Below, piece by piece: positions 32,562 through 42,474 of a stretch of DNA of 64,000 nt. The notes beneath the pieces are model-generated. The model worked only from the letters and a program-made list of their open reading frames with translations. It was not told the origin of the DNA and ran no database searches. The stretch spans positions 20,644 to 84,643 of the forward strand of contig NZ_JAPFRE010000014.1 in the NCBI RefSeq assembly GCF_026183735.1. The letters run 5' to 3'. This DNA comes from Alteromonas sp. ASW11-130 (lineage in GTDB: Bacteria; Pseudomonadota; Gammaproteobacteria; Enterobacterales; Alteromonadaceae). Every line of letters begins with the position of its first letter. Within the stretch, counting starts at the first letter, position 1. The position numbers were made by a program, and so were the translations under genes.

Positions 32562-34202
32562 TTATAGCTGGCTGCTTAGTTCACGAATGGTGTTGTTAAG
32601 CGTCTTATCATTCATGCTGTAATCCACGGGACAATCAATAACATGGACCCCCGGAGCGTTTAAGCAATGTTGAATGCGGTCACGTAATGCTTCGGTAGAT
32701 TCAATGCGCCACCCATGGGCACCATATGCATTAGCATAGGCTACAAAATCTGGATTTGAGTAATCCAAGCCAAAATTACCAAAATCCATGTGCGCCTGTT
32801 TCCACTTGATCATTCCATAGGCATCATCGCGAAGAATAATAACCACTAAATCTAACTTCAGTCTGACGGCGGTTTCTAATTCTTGACTGTTCATCATAAA
32901 GCCCCCATCACCGCACACACTCAATACAGGTACATTTGGGTTGACTAATTTAGCTGCAATCGCAGAGGGGAGACCGGCCCCCATGGAAGCAAGAGCGTTA
33001 TCCAGCAACAAGGTATTGGGTTCATAGGCCGGATAGTTTCTGGCAAACCAAATTTTATACACCCCATTATCCAGCGTTACGATGCCCTCAGGAGGCATTA
33101 CTGATCTCACATCCCGTACAAACCGTTCTGGTAAGATCGGAAATCTGTTGTCATCTTCCGTTTCTCTACGATGACTAACGTACGCTTCATGCACATCCTG
33201 ATAGAAATCCAGTTTCCAGGCGCTTTGTGGTGTAACCCGTTCTTTGATTTGCCAAATACTATTGGCGATATCGCCCACTACCTCTAATTGCGGAAAGTAA
33301 ACCGGATCAACTGCTGCAGGGTCGAAGTTGACATGGATAACCTTCTTGCCGTCGTTATGCATAAAGAAAGGAGGCTTCTCGACCACGTCGTGGCCGACGT
33401 TTATAATGAGATCGGCTCGCTTTATTGCTCGATGAACAAAATCACCGTCTGATAAAGCAGTGTTACCCGCAAATAAGTCATCCCCTTCATTAACTACGCC
33501 TTTACCCATTTGCGTGGTGACAAAAGGAATTCGCGTTTTATCGATAAATTCTCGCAGCATTTTCGCCGTTAGTTTGCGGTTGGCGCCCGCCCCGATAAGG
33601 AGCAGCGGAGATCGTGCTTTCTCAATCATGCTTACCGCTTCATTAATCGCTTTATACTCGGCAATGGGCCGTCGTGAATAACTTGGGGTGAGCAGTGGAG
33701 CCGACGTGTTTTCGTCTGCTATATCTTCTGGTAATTCTATATGAACAGCGCCAGGCCGTTCTTCATGCGCTATACGAAAGGCTTCTCGAATAATGGATGG
33801 AATACGGTCTCCACTGACGACCTGTGTGGTGTATTTTGTAATGGGCCGCATCATATCGACCGCATCGATGACTTGAAACCTTCCTTGCTTACTGGTTTTG
33901 ATCGGCTTTTGCCCGGTGATCATCAACATTGGCATGGCGCCCAACTGGGCATAGGCAGCTGGCGTAACCAAATTCGTGGCCCCCGGCCCAAGGGTTGATA
34001 GGCACACGCCCACTTTGCCCGTTAACCGGCCATAGGTAGCGGCCATAAAACCAGCACCTTGTTCGTGCCGCGTGAGGATAAGTTTAATAGAAGAAGTTCG
34101 GATCGATTCGAGTAGATCTAAATTTTCTTCACCCGGAATACCGAAAATGTACTCTACACCTTCGGCTTCCAAGGCTTTGATAAAAAGATCAGAGGCTTTC
34201 AT
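32562..34202 (-). CDS. Acetolactate synthase large-subunit-like ThDP enzyme
   Basis: 546 residues with the three ThDP-enzyme domains. E47 in TRHEQGA activates the thiazolium. FGIPGEENLDLLE at the N-terminus and the C-terminal GDGGFMMNSQELETAVRL (the GDG...N cofactor motif) are clear. No small regulatory subunit (ilvN/ilvH) follows, so it is not a standard biosynthetic ilv operon; the next gene is an aldehyde dehydrogenase. A catabolic acetolactate synthase or a 2-oxoacid decarboxylase-like role is possible. AAAGGAGA precedes ATG by ten bases. Confidence 0.88.
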   Translation of the reverse strand: MKASDLFIKALEAEGVEYIFGIPGEENLDLLESIRTSSIKLILTRHEQGAGFMAATYGRLTGKVGVCLSTLGPGATNLVTPAAYAQLGAMPMLMITGQKPIKTSKQGRFQVIDAVDMMRPITKYTTQVVSGDRIPSIIREAFRIAHEERPGAVHIELPEDIADENTSAPLLTPSYSRRPIAEYKAINEAVSMIEKARSPLLLIGAGANRKLTAKMLREFIDKTRIPFVTTQMGKGVVNEGDDLFAGNTALSDGDFVHRAIKRADLIINVGHDVVEKPPFFMHNDGKKVIHVNFDPAAVDPVYFPQLEVVGDIANSIWQIKERVTPQSAWKLDFYQDVHEAYVSHRRETEDDNRFPILPERFVRDVRSVMPPEGIVTLDNGVYKIWFARNYPAYEPNTLLLDNALASMGAGLPSAIAAKLVNPNVPVLSVCGDGGFMMNSQELETAVRLKLDLVVIILRDDAYGMIKWKQAHMDFGNFGLDYSNPDFVAYANAYGAHGWRIESTEALRDRIQHCLNAPGVHVIDCPVDYSMNDKTLNNTIRELSSQL

Positions 34203-34326
34203 TCAGTTGTGCTCTCCTTTTTATTACTCAGGCGATTTGCCTAAAGTAACAATAAGTACCGAGAACAATAGAGATAAGATCGATTTAATTAGCGCCCTCT
34301 AGCATGAGCGCACTAAAATGATTCAG

Positions 34327-34737
34327 TTAATATACTTTTTCATTCCAGGACGCTAAAGTTTTTTGGGTGTTCGCATCAAGCTGGGTTTTATTTTCCTGCA
34401 CCCACCATTTTTCCATTAATTTTACGTTTGCGCGATTTGCCTTGTAAAAGAAATCCACTACATCACCAACGAATGGAATAAAGCCAATACCAAAATCTAA
34501 TGCCGCATTGCGCACCATTTTAGTTATTAACGATTTAGGCATACCCATTTTTTTACCCAGATATACTATGCGCATTGATGCAGCTAACATAGCAGCGTCC
34601 CCTACTCCAGGTATCAAGCCGACAATGGAATCTAGGCCGAATTTAAAGGGTATAAAAGGCACTTTAATTGCTGTATCCAACGTATTGGCCATTTTCTGTG
34701 CCTTCAGAAGTTCCTGAGGTGCTTTTGTTTGGTCCAC
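34327..34737 (-). CDS. DUF4112 family membrane protein
   Basis: 136 residues. The DUF4112 core LDTAIKVPFIPFKFGLDSIV / GLIPGVGDAAM and FGIGFIPFVGDVVDFFYKAN is clear; the two hydrophobic glycine/proline-rich hairpins suggest membrane association. The GTG start shares one base with the hemH stop (TAGTG), so translation is coupled to ferrochelatase. No function is established for the family. Confidence 0.88.
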   Translation of the reverse strand: MDQTKAPQELLKAQKMANTLDTAIKVPFIPFKFGLDSIVGLIPGVGDAAMLAASMRIVYLGKKMGMPKSLITKMVRNAALDFGIGFIPFVGDVVDFFYKANRANVKLMEKWWVQENKTQLDANTQKTLASWNEKVY

Positions 34738-35816
34738 TATTGCGTTGCTCCGTGCTTTTTTGATAATTCAGATCTCAATGAAAGTTCATTATCAATACGC
34801 CATCCTTGAATATTTTGCTCAATTATCGTCGTGAGTGCCGCAATGTGATTAGCGTGTGCATTTAACGCAGGGATATATTCATACCGTTTTCCACCCGCTT
34901 CCATAAAGTAGTCACGGTTCTCCACGGCTATTTCTTCCAATGTTTCTAAACAATCCGCGGAAAAACCAGGACACACCACTTGTATGGACTTTATTCCTTC
35001 ACCTGGTAACGCTTTAAGCCTAAAGTCAGTATAGGGCTGTAACCATTCTTCTCGACCAAATCTTGACTGGAAAGTTGTTTCGTACTGTTGTTCATTTATG
35101 CCTAACGATGCTGCTAAAAGCCTTGATGTTTTATGGCAATGACAGAAGTAAGGATCGCCATTGGTTAAATAACGCTTAGGAATGCCATGGAATGAAAAAA
35201 TAAGTTTGTCAGCTTTGCCGTGCTTTTCCCAATGCTGACGTACACTGGTTGCCAGCGCTTCGATATAACTGGGGTGATCGTGATAAGCATTTATAAATCG
35301 AAAATCAGGTAACCAACGACGACGAGTGAACAAGCTGGCTATTGCATCAAACGTGGAGCCAGTAGTGGAAGCACAATACTGAGGATAAAGCGGCAATACA
35401 ATCAATTTCCTGACGCCCTGGTCCAGCATCTTGTTGGTAACAACATCGATCGCAGGGCTGCCATAACGCATAGCAAAGTCCACCACTATGTTATCACCAT
35501 ATTTTTCTATCAATTTAAGCCGAAGCGCCGCTGTTTGCTGTTGTGTGATGGTAAGTAGAGGTGAGCCTTCATTTGTCCAGACCGTACGGTACGCTTTCGC
35601 TGAGCGCCTAGGCCTGATATTCAAAATGATGCCATTTAATACCGTCCACCAGATCAGTTTTGGTACTTCAACCACTCTAGGGTCAGATAAAAACTGTTTA
35701 AGGTAACGTTTTAACGCCTTTGGCGTGGGTTCATCGGGTGTGCCCAAATTTGTAATCAATACGCCAATTTTATCGTTTTGTTTATGCGTAAAGCCGGTCG
35801 AATTGATATATTTCAT
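34737..35816 (-). CDS. hemH: Ferrochelatase (HemH)
   Basis: Inserts ferrous iron into protoporphyrin IX, the last step of haem synthesis. 359 residues from ATG 35816. Family blocks: GVLITNLGTPDEP, WTNEGSPLL, AMRYGSPAI, LPLYPQYCASTTGS, catalytic H210 in SFHGIPKRY, and the iron-proximal E291 in PGFSADCLETLEEI. The E. coli-like CHCHKT segment holds cysteines. GGAGGG lies 12 bases before the chosen ATG; a longer frame to 35927 would overlap abgT and is rejected. hemE is elsewhere in the window. Confidence 0.96.
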   Translation of the reverse strand: MKYINSTGFTHKQNDKIGVLITNLGTPDEPTPKALKRYLKQFLSDPRVVEVPKLIWWTVLNGIILNIRPRRSAKAYRTVWTNEGSPLLTITQQQTAALRLKLIEKYGDNIVVDFAMRYGSPAIDVVTNKMLDQGVRKLIVLPLYPQYCASTTGSTFDAIASLFTRRRWLPDFRFINAYHDHPSYIEALATSVRQHWEKHGKADKLIFSFHGIPKRYLTNGDPYFCHCHKTSRLLAASLGINEQQYETTFQSRFGREEWLQPYTDFRLKALPGEGIKSIQVVCPGFSADCLETLEEIAVENRDYFMEAGGKRYEYIPALNAHANHIAALTTIIEQNIQGWRIDNELSLRSELSKKHGATQ

Positions 35817-35845
35817 AATGGGCAGGCACCCTCCTAAATGTTTTA

Positions 35846-37444
35846 CTAAGGCTGATAATACGTTGCTGCACCTGGCCCCACTGGCATACCCAGTACAAAT
35901 ATCCAGATATAGAATAATAGTGACCAACCCACCATAAAGACCAATGAATAAGGTAGCATGGTTGCAATGAGGGTACCCATCCCTAAATCCTTTTGATAAC
36001 GCGCGGCCATCGCGAGAATAAGGCCAAAATAACTCATCATCGGCGAAATGACATTGGTAACGGAATCACCTATACGATAGGCAGCTTGAATGACCTCAGG
36101 AGCAAATCCGATCAGCATTAACATGGGAACAAAGATCGGCGCTGTTACTGCCCACTGCGCTGAAGCACTGCCCAACGATAAATTCACGATTCCACACATA
36201 ATGATGAATAAGATAAAAACTTCAGGACCATCAAGGCCGAGAGTTTGCAATAACGCGGCACCTTTTACGGCTAATACGGTTCCCAGATTCGTCCATTTGA
36301 AAAACGCGACAAACTGCGCAGCAAAGAATACTAAAGTGATATAGAGACCCATTGCCCCCATACTTTTGGACATGGCATCAATGATATCGCGGTCATTCTT
36401 CATAGTTCCCGCTACACGGCCATAGACAAATCCAGGCACAGCGAAGGTAATAAATATAAAGGCCACGATACCTTTCAAAAAGGGCGAACCTGCTACCTCA
36501 TTCGTTTCGGGGTGCCTCAATATCCCCCATTCTGGGACGACAGTAAGCGCTAACAAACCGCACATTACCGCAAATGACACGCCCGCCCATTTAAGTGCAC
36601 TTTTTTCTTGGGCAGTAGGTGGCTCCATCGTTTGCTTTTCTAAATGTACCGAAGCGTCTTTTTCATCAAACTGGCCTAGCCGTGGTTCGACAATTTTTTC
36701 AGTAACCAGAGCGCCCAATATTGCGACTAAAAATGTACTGATAAACATAAAATACCAATTCACCTCAGGCCCTACGGAATACATCGGATCGATCATATGG
36801 GCGGCGGCTTCGGTGATACCGGATAATAAGGGGTCAACTGTTCCGAGTAACAAATTCGCACTGTAGCCAGCTGACACCCCCGCAAAGGCGGCTGCAAGTC
36901 CGGCTAACGGGTGCCGCCCTAGAGAATGGAAAATCATGGCAGCAAGAGGTATCAAAACCACGTAGCCTAGTTCAGACGCAGTGTTTGAGATAATACCCGC
37001 AAACACAATGGCAAAGGTAACTACTCTTTTTGACGCGTTCATTACCAAAGAACGTAAAGCGGTAGACAGTAATCCAGAATGCTCCGCGACTGATACACCT
37101 AATAAGGCGACCAATACTGTACCTAAAGGAGCAAAGCCCGTGAAATTTGTAACCAGTCCCGTAACAATACGCTGTAAACCTTCAGCACTCATCAAGGAAA
37201 TTACCTCAATCATGCCGTCTGGGTCACGCCCTTTAGCATCCAAGGGACGGGGATCCGCAACCGCAATATCAAAATACCCTAGAATTCCGCTTAAAATGAC
37301 AATGAATACGGAAAGTAAAGCGAATAAGGTGACTGGATGGGGTAGTAGGTTACCTAACCATTCAACAGTTGCAAGAAAACGTGAAAACCAGCCTGTTGAC
37401 GCGGTATTAGTCATAGCTTGGCTATTGGAATTTGAAGACGACAC
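35846..37444 (-). CDS. abgT: AbgT-family transporter
   Basis: 532 residues and about 12 membrane segments. Homologous to E. coli AbgT, which imports p-aminobenzoyl-glutamate; other AbgT-family members export sulfonamides and p-aminobenzoate, so direction is uncertain. Typical blocks include FTGFAPLGTVLVALLGVSVAE, GVSAGYSANLLLGTVDPLL and SDGNV-like SVTNVISPMMSYF. GTG at 37444 is chosen because AGAGGA lies six bases upstream; a TTG at 37471 opens the same frame. No abgA/abgB hydrolase genes are adjacent. Confidence 0.92.
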   Translation of the reverse strand: MSSSNSNSQAMTNTASTGWFSRFLATVEWLGNLLPHPVTLFALLSVFIVILSGILGYFDIAVADPRPLDAKGRDPDGMIEVISLMSAEGLQRIVTGLVTNFTGFAPLGTVLVALLGVSVAEHSGLLSTALRSLVMNASKRVVTFAIVFAGIISNTASELGYVVLIPLAAMIFHSLGRHPLAGLAAAFAGVSAGYSANLLLGTVDPLLSGITEAAAHMIDPMYSVGPEVNWYFMFISTFLVAILGALVTEKIVEPRLGQFDEKDASVHLEKQTMEPPTAQEKSALKWAGVSFAVMCGLLALTVVPEWGILRHPETNEVAGSPFLKGIVAFIFITFAVPGFVYGRVAGTMKNDRDIIDAMSKSMGAMGLYITLVFFAAQFVAFFKWTNLGTVLAVKGAALLQTLGLDGPEVFILFIIMCGIVNLSLGSASAQWAVTAPIFVPMLMLIGFAPEVIQAAYRIGDSVTNVISPMMSYFGLILAMAARYQKDLGMGTLIATMLPYSLVFMVGWSLLFYIWIFVLGMPVGPGAATYYQP

Positions 37445-37803
37445 ACTACTTCCTCTGACGTTAAGTGACAAAGCACTTTATTGTTAACTCTAATCAGTGT
37501 TGTACATTGACTGAATATATCGCGCCAATTCTTTTGCATTACTGGCTTATTTTTGGGGATATTCTAGCAAGATTCTCGATACTTATCAGCATAAGTTAAT
37601 TTAACGCCGTTAACCTCATTAAAGGCTATTTAGTATCGTTTAATTCAGTAGGTTAGGCAAAACAGATTTATTTATTGCGAGGTAAATCAGGTTTATATTT
37701 AACGATAACCATTAGCATTATAAGGGGTTTATAGCTCAATACCGCTTTACATTCTGGAGCAAAAAAAGCCGGTGATTACACCGGCCTCAGGTTGTACAGT
37801 GAG
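37445..37803. other. Intergenic region between hflC and abgT
   Basis: 359 bases, AT-rich. The hflC-side end carries the terminator at 37761-37785. The rest should contain the abgT promoter (close to 37450-37520); I see no well-spaced consensus and no coding frame. Confidence 0.5.
37761..37785 (-). terminator. Rho-independent terminator after hflC
   Basis: Read on minus, GCCGGTG-TAAT-CACCGGC forms a perfect seven-base stem followed by seven T. It lies 19 bases after the hflC stop and closes the tsaE-to-hflC superoperon. Confidence 0.93.
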
Positions 37804-38688
37804 CTATTGCCCGTCATTCTTACCATTCATATATTTAAAGAAGTCGTTATCTGGCTGCACCACCAGTATATCTTGCTTACTGTTAAAGCTGCTACGGTAG
37901 GCGTCCATGCTACGTAAGAAACTATAAAACTCAGGGTTCTTAGAATAGGTATCGGCATAAATTTGGGCTGCAAGCGCATCACCTTCACCTTTAACCTGTC
38001 GTGCATTTCGTTCAGCATCAGCAAGCATAACGGTAACTTTCGCATCAATGTCTGCTCTGATTACTTCTGCTTGTTCTTGTCCTTCCGATCTATGCTCTCT
38101 GGCGACCCCGGCACGCTCTGCTCGCATGCGCTGGAATATGGAATTACTCACTTCGGTGGGTAGGTTGATTTGCTTTACCCTTACATCAACAATTCCGATT
38201 CCCAGTTCATCTGATGAAGAAGCTGCTTGTTCCATCGCTTGGTTCATTAGCGCTGAACGCTCCCCAGATACAATTTGGGCAATGGTACGTGCGCCGAATT
38301 CAGAGCGTAAGCCGTTATTTACTTTCTGTTTCAATAATGCTTCTGCTTGAAGTTTATTGCCCCCTGTCGACAGGTAATAACGAGCAAAATCCTTGATCTT
38401 CCACTTTACGTAAGAGTCAACAATTAAGTCTTTTTTCTCGGACGTAACAAAACGGTCAGGAGCATCATCAAGTGTTTGAATGCGCGCATCCAGGTGCTTA
38501 ACCGTATCGATAAGCGGAATTTTGAAATGCAATCCCGGCTCAAATACTTTGGTTTCGCCAGTTTCTGGGTCGCGATCGACCTTACCAAATTGAATTACAA
38601 TGGCACGCTCGCCTTCTTTGACTACAAATAGAGAGCCAGACGCCAATACGCCAAGTATGATTAATACAACGATCAATAAGTTTTTCAT
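37804..38688 (-). CDS. hflC: HflC, FtsH-modulating SPFH protein
   Basis: 294 residues. A single N-terminal membrane anchor (about 4-22) leads to a periplasmic SPFH/band-7 domain (about 20-200) with ERAIVIQFGKV and a long helical region (RMRAERAGVAREHRSEGQEQ). HflC and HflK form a large cage around the FtsH AAA protease and modulate its access to membrane substrates. It follows hflK with six bases between. Confidence 0.96.
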   Translation of the reverse strand: MKNLLIVVLIILGVLASGSLFVVKEGERAIVIQFGKVDRDPETGETKVFEPGLHFKIPLIDTVKHLDARIQTLDDAPDRFVTSEKKDLIVDSYVKWKIKDFARYYLSTGGNKLQAEALLKQKVNNGLRSEFGARTIAQIVSGERSALMNQAMEQAASSSDELGIGIVDVRVKQINLPTEVSNSIFQRMRAERAGVAREHRSEGQEQAEVIRADIDAKVTVMLADAERNARQVKGEGDALAAQIYADTYSKNPEFYSFLRSMDAYRSSFNSKQDILVVQPDNDFFKYMNGKNDGQ

Positions 38689-38694
38689 GGCAAT

Positions 38695-39843
38695 TTACTC
38701 CCTTCCATTCCTGAAGCGACTTTCTCGTAAGCCTGATTCATTTTGAGAAGATTGGTCACGATCTATCGTACTTTGATTTTGTAACCCTTGTAGAGAGTTA
38801 CGCGAGCGCTGTGGCGATATGTTGGACTGACGTTCCATGATTTTATCCAGCGGTAAATACATCATACTGCTGCCTTTTTCGTTGTCGACCAGTATTTTAC
38901 TGGTGCGGCTGTATACTTCTTCCATGGTTTCCAGATATATACGATCCCGCGTCACTTCAGGAGCTTTCTCATACTGAGGTAGCAGCTCAGCGAAACGCGC
39001 TACTTCACCCTGTGCTTCAAGGATGACACGCTCTTTATACGCTTGAGCTTCTTCGTTCATACGGTTTACCTGACCACGTGCACGAGGCTCGATTTCACGG
39101 GCATAAGCTTCCGCTTCTCGAATGAAGCGTTGTTCATCTTCCTGAGCGGATATGGCGTCATCAAATGCATCTTTAACTTCTTCAGGGGGTCTGGCATCTT
39201 TGAAGTTCATATCTAAAATCGCCACGCCCAAATTATAAGGTTCAAGGATAGACTGGAGCTCTTCCCATACACGCTGGCGGGTTACTTCACGGCCATCTGT
39301 TAGCACATCGTCCATGGATGAATGACCCACAACATAGCGTATAGCGCTATCCAATGCCTGACTTAGACTCATTTCTGGACTGGTAACAGCGAATGTCCAG
39401 CGATAAGGATCAACGACACGATATTGCATTTCCATTTGTACGCGAACCACGTTTTCATCTTCGGTCAGCATCGAACCTGAAGAAGCCTGGTCGCGAATAG
39501 ATTGCACATCAACAGGAATAACTTTATCTATAAACGTGGGTTTCCAGCGTAATCCTGGTTCAACTTGTTTGTAGTACTGGCCAAAGCGTAACACGACTCC
39601 ACGCTCGGCTTCTCGAATGGTGTAGAAGCCGCTAACAAACCATATAACCACTAGCAGGCCAATGATCAGGCCAATACCCAATTTACCCATGTTCGAGCCT
39701 GAGCCGCCTTTACCGCCGCCAGATTTCCCGAACTTGCCAAATAAATTTTTGAAAACATCATCCAAATCCGGCGGACCTTGATCCCGGCCGCCGCGATTTT
39801 TCCACGGGTCGTTATTTTTGCCACCCGGCTCGTTCCAAGCCAT
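38695..39843 (-). CDS. hflK: HflK, FtsH-modulating SPFH protein
   Basis: 382 residues. A Gly/Asn-rich cytoplasmic N-terminus (MAWNEPGGKNNDPWKNRGG) is followed by one membrane helix (about 54-72), the SPFH domain (about 73-260), a coiled region and a Gln/Ser-rich tail. The partner of HflC in the FtsH-HflKC complex. Part of the hfq-hflX-hflK-hflC run. Confidence 0.96.
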   Translation of the reverse strand: MAWNEPGGKNNDPWKNRGGRDQGPPDLDDVFKNLFGKFGKSGGGKGGSGSNMGKLGIGLIIGLLVVIWFVSGFYTIREAERGVVLRFGQYYKQVEPGLRWKPTFIDKVIPVDVQSIRDQASSGSMLTEDENVVRVQMEMQYRVVDPYRWTFAVTSPEMSLSQALDSAIRYVVGHSSMDDVLTDGREVTRQRVWEELQSILEPYNLGVAILDMNFKDARPPEEVKDAFDDAISAQEDEQRFIREAEAYAREIEPRARGQVNRMNEEAQAYKERVILEAQGEVARFAELLPQYEKAPEVTRDRIYLETMEEVYSRTSKILVDNEKGSSMMYLPLDKIMERQSNISPQRSRNSLQGLQNQSTIDRDQSSQNESGLRESRFRNGRE

Positions 39844-39906
39844 GCTATTACTCCGTAAGTGGTTTTAATTAAGTTTCTTTTTTAAGAACATTGTTGAGTT
39901 TAGCGC

Positions 39907-41196
39907 TTAATGCTGTGCGACAAAAGAAGAGATTCCGTTATCCAGTCTTTTTTCCAGCCTGTTCCAGTCAACAGATGGCATGCGGACTTCTACAATCCAG
40001 TCACCTGTCGAATCATACACTTCACTATCAATGCAATTTAATTCATACAAAACGCCGCGCAACTGACTTTGGGATGGTGGTATACGCAGTGTATAGCTTA
40101 CCATGCTGCGTCCCAGGCACTCAGTTAATGCCTGATGAAGCAATTCGACCCCTTCCCCTGTCTTAGCTGACATCCAGACGCGAATAGGCGCATCTTCATC
40201 GTCACGATCTATACGTGCGACAACGCCATCCATGTTATCAATCTTATTACAAATGATCAGTTGTGGAATTTCATCTGCATCAATCTCGTCAAGTACAGCG
40301 TTAACCTCATCCATGGTATCGCGGTGGTTCGCTTCACTGACATCGACCACATGCAAAAGTAAGTCGGCTTCCTGAGTTTCTTGTAACGTGGCTTTAAACG
40401 CTGCAACCAGATCATGGGGCAAATGTCGTATAAAACCAACCGTATCCGCCAAAATAGTGGTACCTACGTCCTCTAGTTCGATTTTTCGCAAGGTCGGATC
40501 TAAGGTTGCAAAAAGTTGATCTGCAGCGTAAACGTCAGAATGCGTAATTTGATTGAACAACGTTGATTTACCCGCATTGGTATAACCAACTAGAGAAACA
40601 GTGGGAATTTCAGCGCGTTTACGTGAACGTCTACCTTGCTCACGTTGTTTTTGAACTTTTGCCAAACGGCGCAAAATGGCTTTAATTCGCCCCCGTAACA
40701 AACGTCTGTCGGTTTCGAGCTGAGTTTCGCCCGGTCCACGTAAACCGATCCCCCCTTTTTGACGCTCCAAGTGCGTCCAACCACGGATCAATCGGGTAGA
40801 AATGTGCCTTAACTGAGCTAACTCTACTTGTAACTTGCCCTCATGTGTACGCGCACGCTGGGCAAAAATATCCAGAATAAGACCGGTACGGTCAATCACC
40901 CGACACTGACATATAGCTTCGAGATTTCTTTCCTGAGAGGGTGAAAGTGCATGATTAAAGATAACTACGTTGGCATCATACGCTTTCACTGCCGAAGCTA
41001 TTTCTTCAGCTTTTCCAGAACCAACAAAATATTTAGCATGCGGAGCCTGGCGCGATGTAGTAAGCACATCTACCGCCTCTACTCCTGCGGACGCAACTAA
41101 TAATTCGAGTTCGGCTAGATCTTCCTTAGTATTCTCATCAGCAAAATGGACATGAACAAGTACAGCCTGCTCACCGGCTTTATAACGGTCAAACAA
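39907..41196 (-). CDS. hflX: Ribosome-associated GTPase HflX (TTG start)
   Basis: 429 residues. N-terminal HflX domain with FVGSGKAEEI and the HflX linker IDRTGLILDIFAQRARTHEG, then the G domain: G1 GYTNAGKST (204-212), G3 DTVGF, G4 NKID. HflX splits stalled or heat-damaged 70S ribosomes. Start: TTG at 41196 with AAGGA at seven-base spacing; the N-terminus MFDRYKAGEQAVLVHV matches E. coli exactly where expected, so the TTG is well supported. It follows hfq by 17 bases. Confidence 0.97.
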   Translation of the reverse strand: MFDRYKAGEQAVLVHVHFADENTKEDLAELELLVASAGVEAVDVLTTSRQAPHAKYFVGSGKAEEIASAVKAYDANVVIFNHALSPSQERNLEAICQCRVIDRTGLILDIFAQRARTHEGKLQVELAQLRHISTRLIRGWTHLERQKGGIGLRGPGETQLETDRRLLRGRIKAILRRLAKVQKQREQGRRSRKRAEIPTVSLVGYTNAGKSTLFNQITHSDVYAADQLFATLDPTLRKIELEDVGTTILADTVGFIRHLPHDLVAAFKATLQETQEADLLLHVVDVSEANHRDTMDEVNAVLDEIDADEIPQLIICNKIDNMDGVVARIDRDDEDAPIRVWMSAKTGEGVELLHQALTECLGRSMVSYTLRIPPSQSQLRGVLYELNCIDSEVYDSTGDWIVEVRMPSVDWNRLEKRLDNGISSFVAQH

Positions 41197-41213
41197 GCGT
41201 GATTCCTTCTAAA

Positions 41214-41462
41214 TTATTCACCTTTGTTATTATCGGATTCTCCTTGGGTAGGCATCTGAAATGCTCTCGATGGAACAACAGTCGATATCGCATGCTTATA
41301 TACCATCTGGCTGACAGTGTTTTTAAGCAAAATTACAAATTGGTCAAATGATTCAACTTGCCCTTGCAGTTTGATACCGTTCACCAAGTAAATGGAAACC
41401 GGAATACGCTCCTTTCGTAACGCATTCAGAAATGGGTCTTGTAAAGATTGCCCTTTAGCCAT
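41214..41462 (-). CDS. hfq: RNA chaperone Hfq
   Basis: 82 residues. The Sm1 and Sm2 motifs are intact: [39 protein letters not shown] and the YKHAIS segment with its U-binding residues. The C-terminal tail is short (about 15 residues) against the longer one in the 102-residue E. coli protein. It forms the hexamer that pairs sRNAs with mRNAs. An 18-base palindrome lies between miaA and this gene. Confidence 0.98.
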   Translation of the reverse strand: MAKGQSLQDPFLNALRKERIPVSIYLVNGIKLQGQVESFDQFVILLKNTVSQMVYKHAISTVVPSRAFQMPTQGESDNNKGE

Positions 41463-41490
41463 TTGTATTCCTTAATTTTTATTATTCCAA

Positions 41491-41508
41491 TGAAAACAAA
41501 TGTTTTCA
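41491..41508. repeat. Perfect palindrome between miaA and hfq
   Basis: TGAAAACA-AA-TGTTTTCA, eight-base arms with a two-base spacer, 29 bases upstream of the hfq start. It may be an mRNA stem or a binding site for a dimeric regulator. Without a T-run on either side it is not a terminator. Confidence 0.6.
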
Positions 41509-41541
41509 CCGCGACTTACTATTTATATCACAACCTACAGC

Positions 41542-42474
41542 TTAACGATCGATTTTTGCTAAAATTTTAGCCAAATTATTGTTGGCAAATGTGTCCAGCC
41601 AGTCAAGAGCTTTCCATCCCCGCAACCAGGTAAGCTGTCGCTTAGCCAATTGCCTGGTCGCAATAACACCTCTTTCCTGCATTTCCTTATAGCTAAGCGT
41701 CTGATCAAGATACTGCCAAACTTGTCTATAACCTACTGATCGTATAGCGGGTAAATCGATATGAAGATCACCTCGGTGATAGAGATTTCTTACTTCTTCG
41801 ACAAACCCCACCTCAAGCATGTTCTTAAACCGTCTTTCAATACGCTCATGCAGTACTGCTCTATCCTGCGGTGCAATAGCGAATTGCGCTATCTCAAAGG
41901 GCGTTTTAATCACTTCTTGCTGTTGCCAGTAAGTGAGGGATTTCCCTGAACTACGATAAACCTCAAGCGCTCTGGTTAAACGTTGTGGGTCATTTGGATG
42001 AATGCGAGCAGCACTGACAGGATCAACCTGTTGTAGCTGCTGATGCATCGCACTCCATCCACTGGCTCGTGCTTCAACACATATTGCTTGACGAATTTCT
42101 TCGTTGGACTTAGGTAAGGGCGAAATTCCATTTATCAAGGCGTTAAAGTACATCATCGTACCACCTACCAAAATAGGAAGATTTCCCCGTTGATGAATTT
42201 GGTTAATGAGCTGATTTGCGTCGTTGCAAAATTGTGTGACTGAGTAGCTCTCACTGGGATCGAGAATATCGATTAAATGGTGAGGACATATTCGCCGCTC
42301 TTCTACGGTGGGTTTAGCGGTACCTATGTCCATATTTTTGTACACTAATGCAGAATCAACACTAATAATCTCACTAGGAAGCTGTTTGGCTAACGTTAGT
42401 GCCAGGTCTGTTTTCCCGGAGGCAGTAGGCCCCATAATCGCAACCACAGGAACCGCTTGAGTTTTAGTATTCAC
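41542..42474 (-). CDS. miaA: tRNA dimethylallyltransferase MiaA (GTG start)
   Basis: 310 residues. Adds the dimethylallyl group to A37 of tRNAs reading U-starting codons. P-loop GPTASGKT (15-22), [28 protein letters not shown] and the C-terminal [14 protein letters not shown] are all present. The GTG start abuts the mutL stop (TGAGTG), a coupling also seen in related bacteria. Confidence 0.97.
   Translation of the reverse strand: MNTKTQAVPVVAIMGPTASGKTDLALTLAKQLPSEIISVDSALVYKNMDIGTAKPTVEERRICPHHLIDILDPSESYSVTQFCNDANQLINQIHQRGNLPILVGGTMMYFNALINGISPLPKSNEEIRQAICVEARASGWSAMHQQLQQVDPVSAARIHPNDPQRLTRALEVYRSSGKSLTYWQQQEVIKTPFEIAQFAIAPQDRAVLHERIERRFKNMLEVGFVEEVRNLYHRGDLHIDLPAIRSVGYRQVWQYLDQTLSYKEMQERGVIATRQLAKRQLTWLRGWKALDWLDTFANNNLAKILAKIDR

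Noticed and set aside
34737..35927. Longer hemH N-terminus
   Set aside because: The extension would overlap abgT and has no ferrochelatase similarity; ATG 35816 fits the family start.
36981..37487. 168-codon plus-strand open frame
   Set aside because: Lies wholly antisense to abgT, whose motifs and membrane pattern are clear; no ribosome site or recognised domain.
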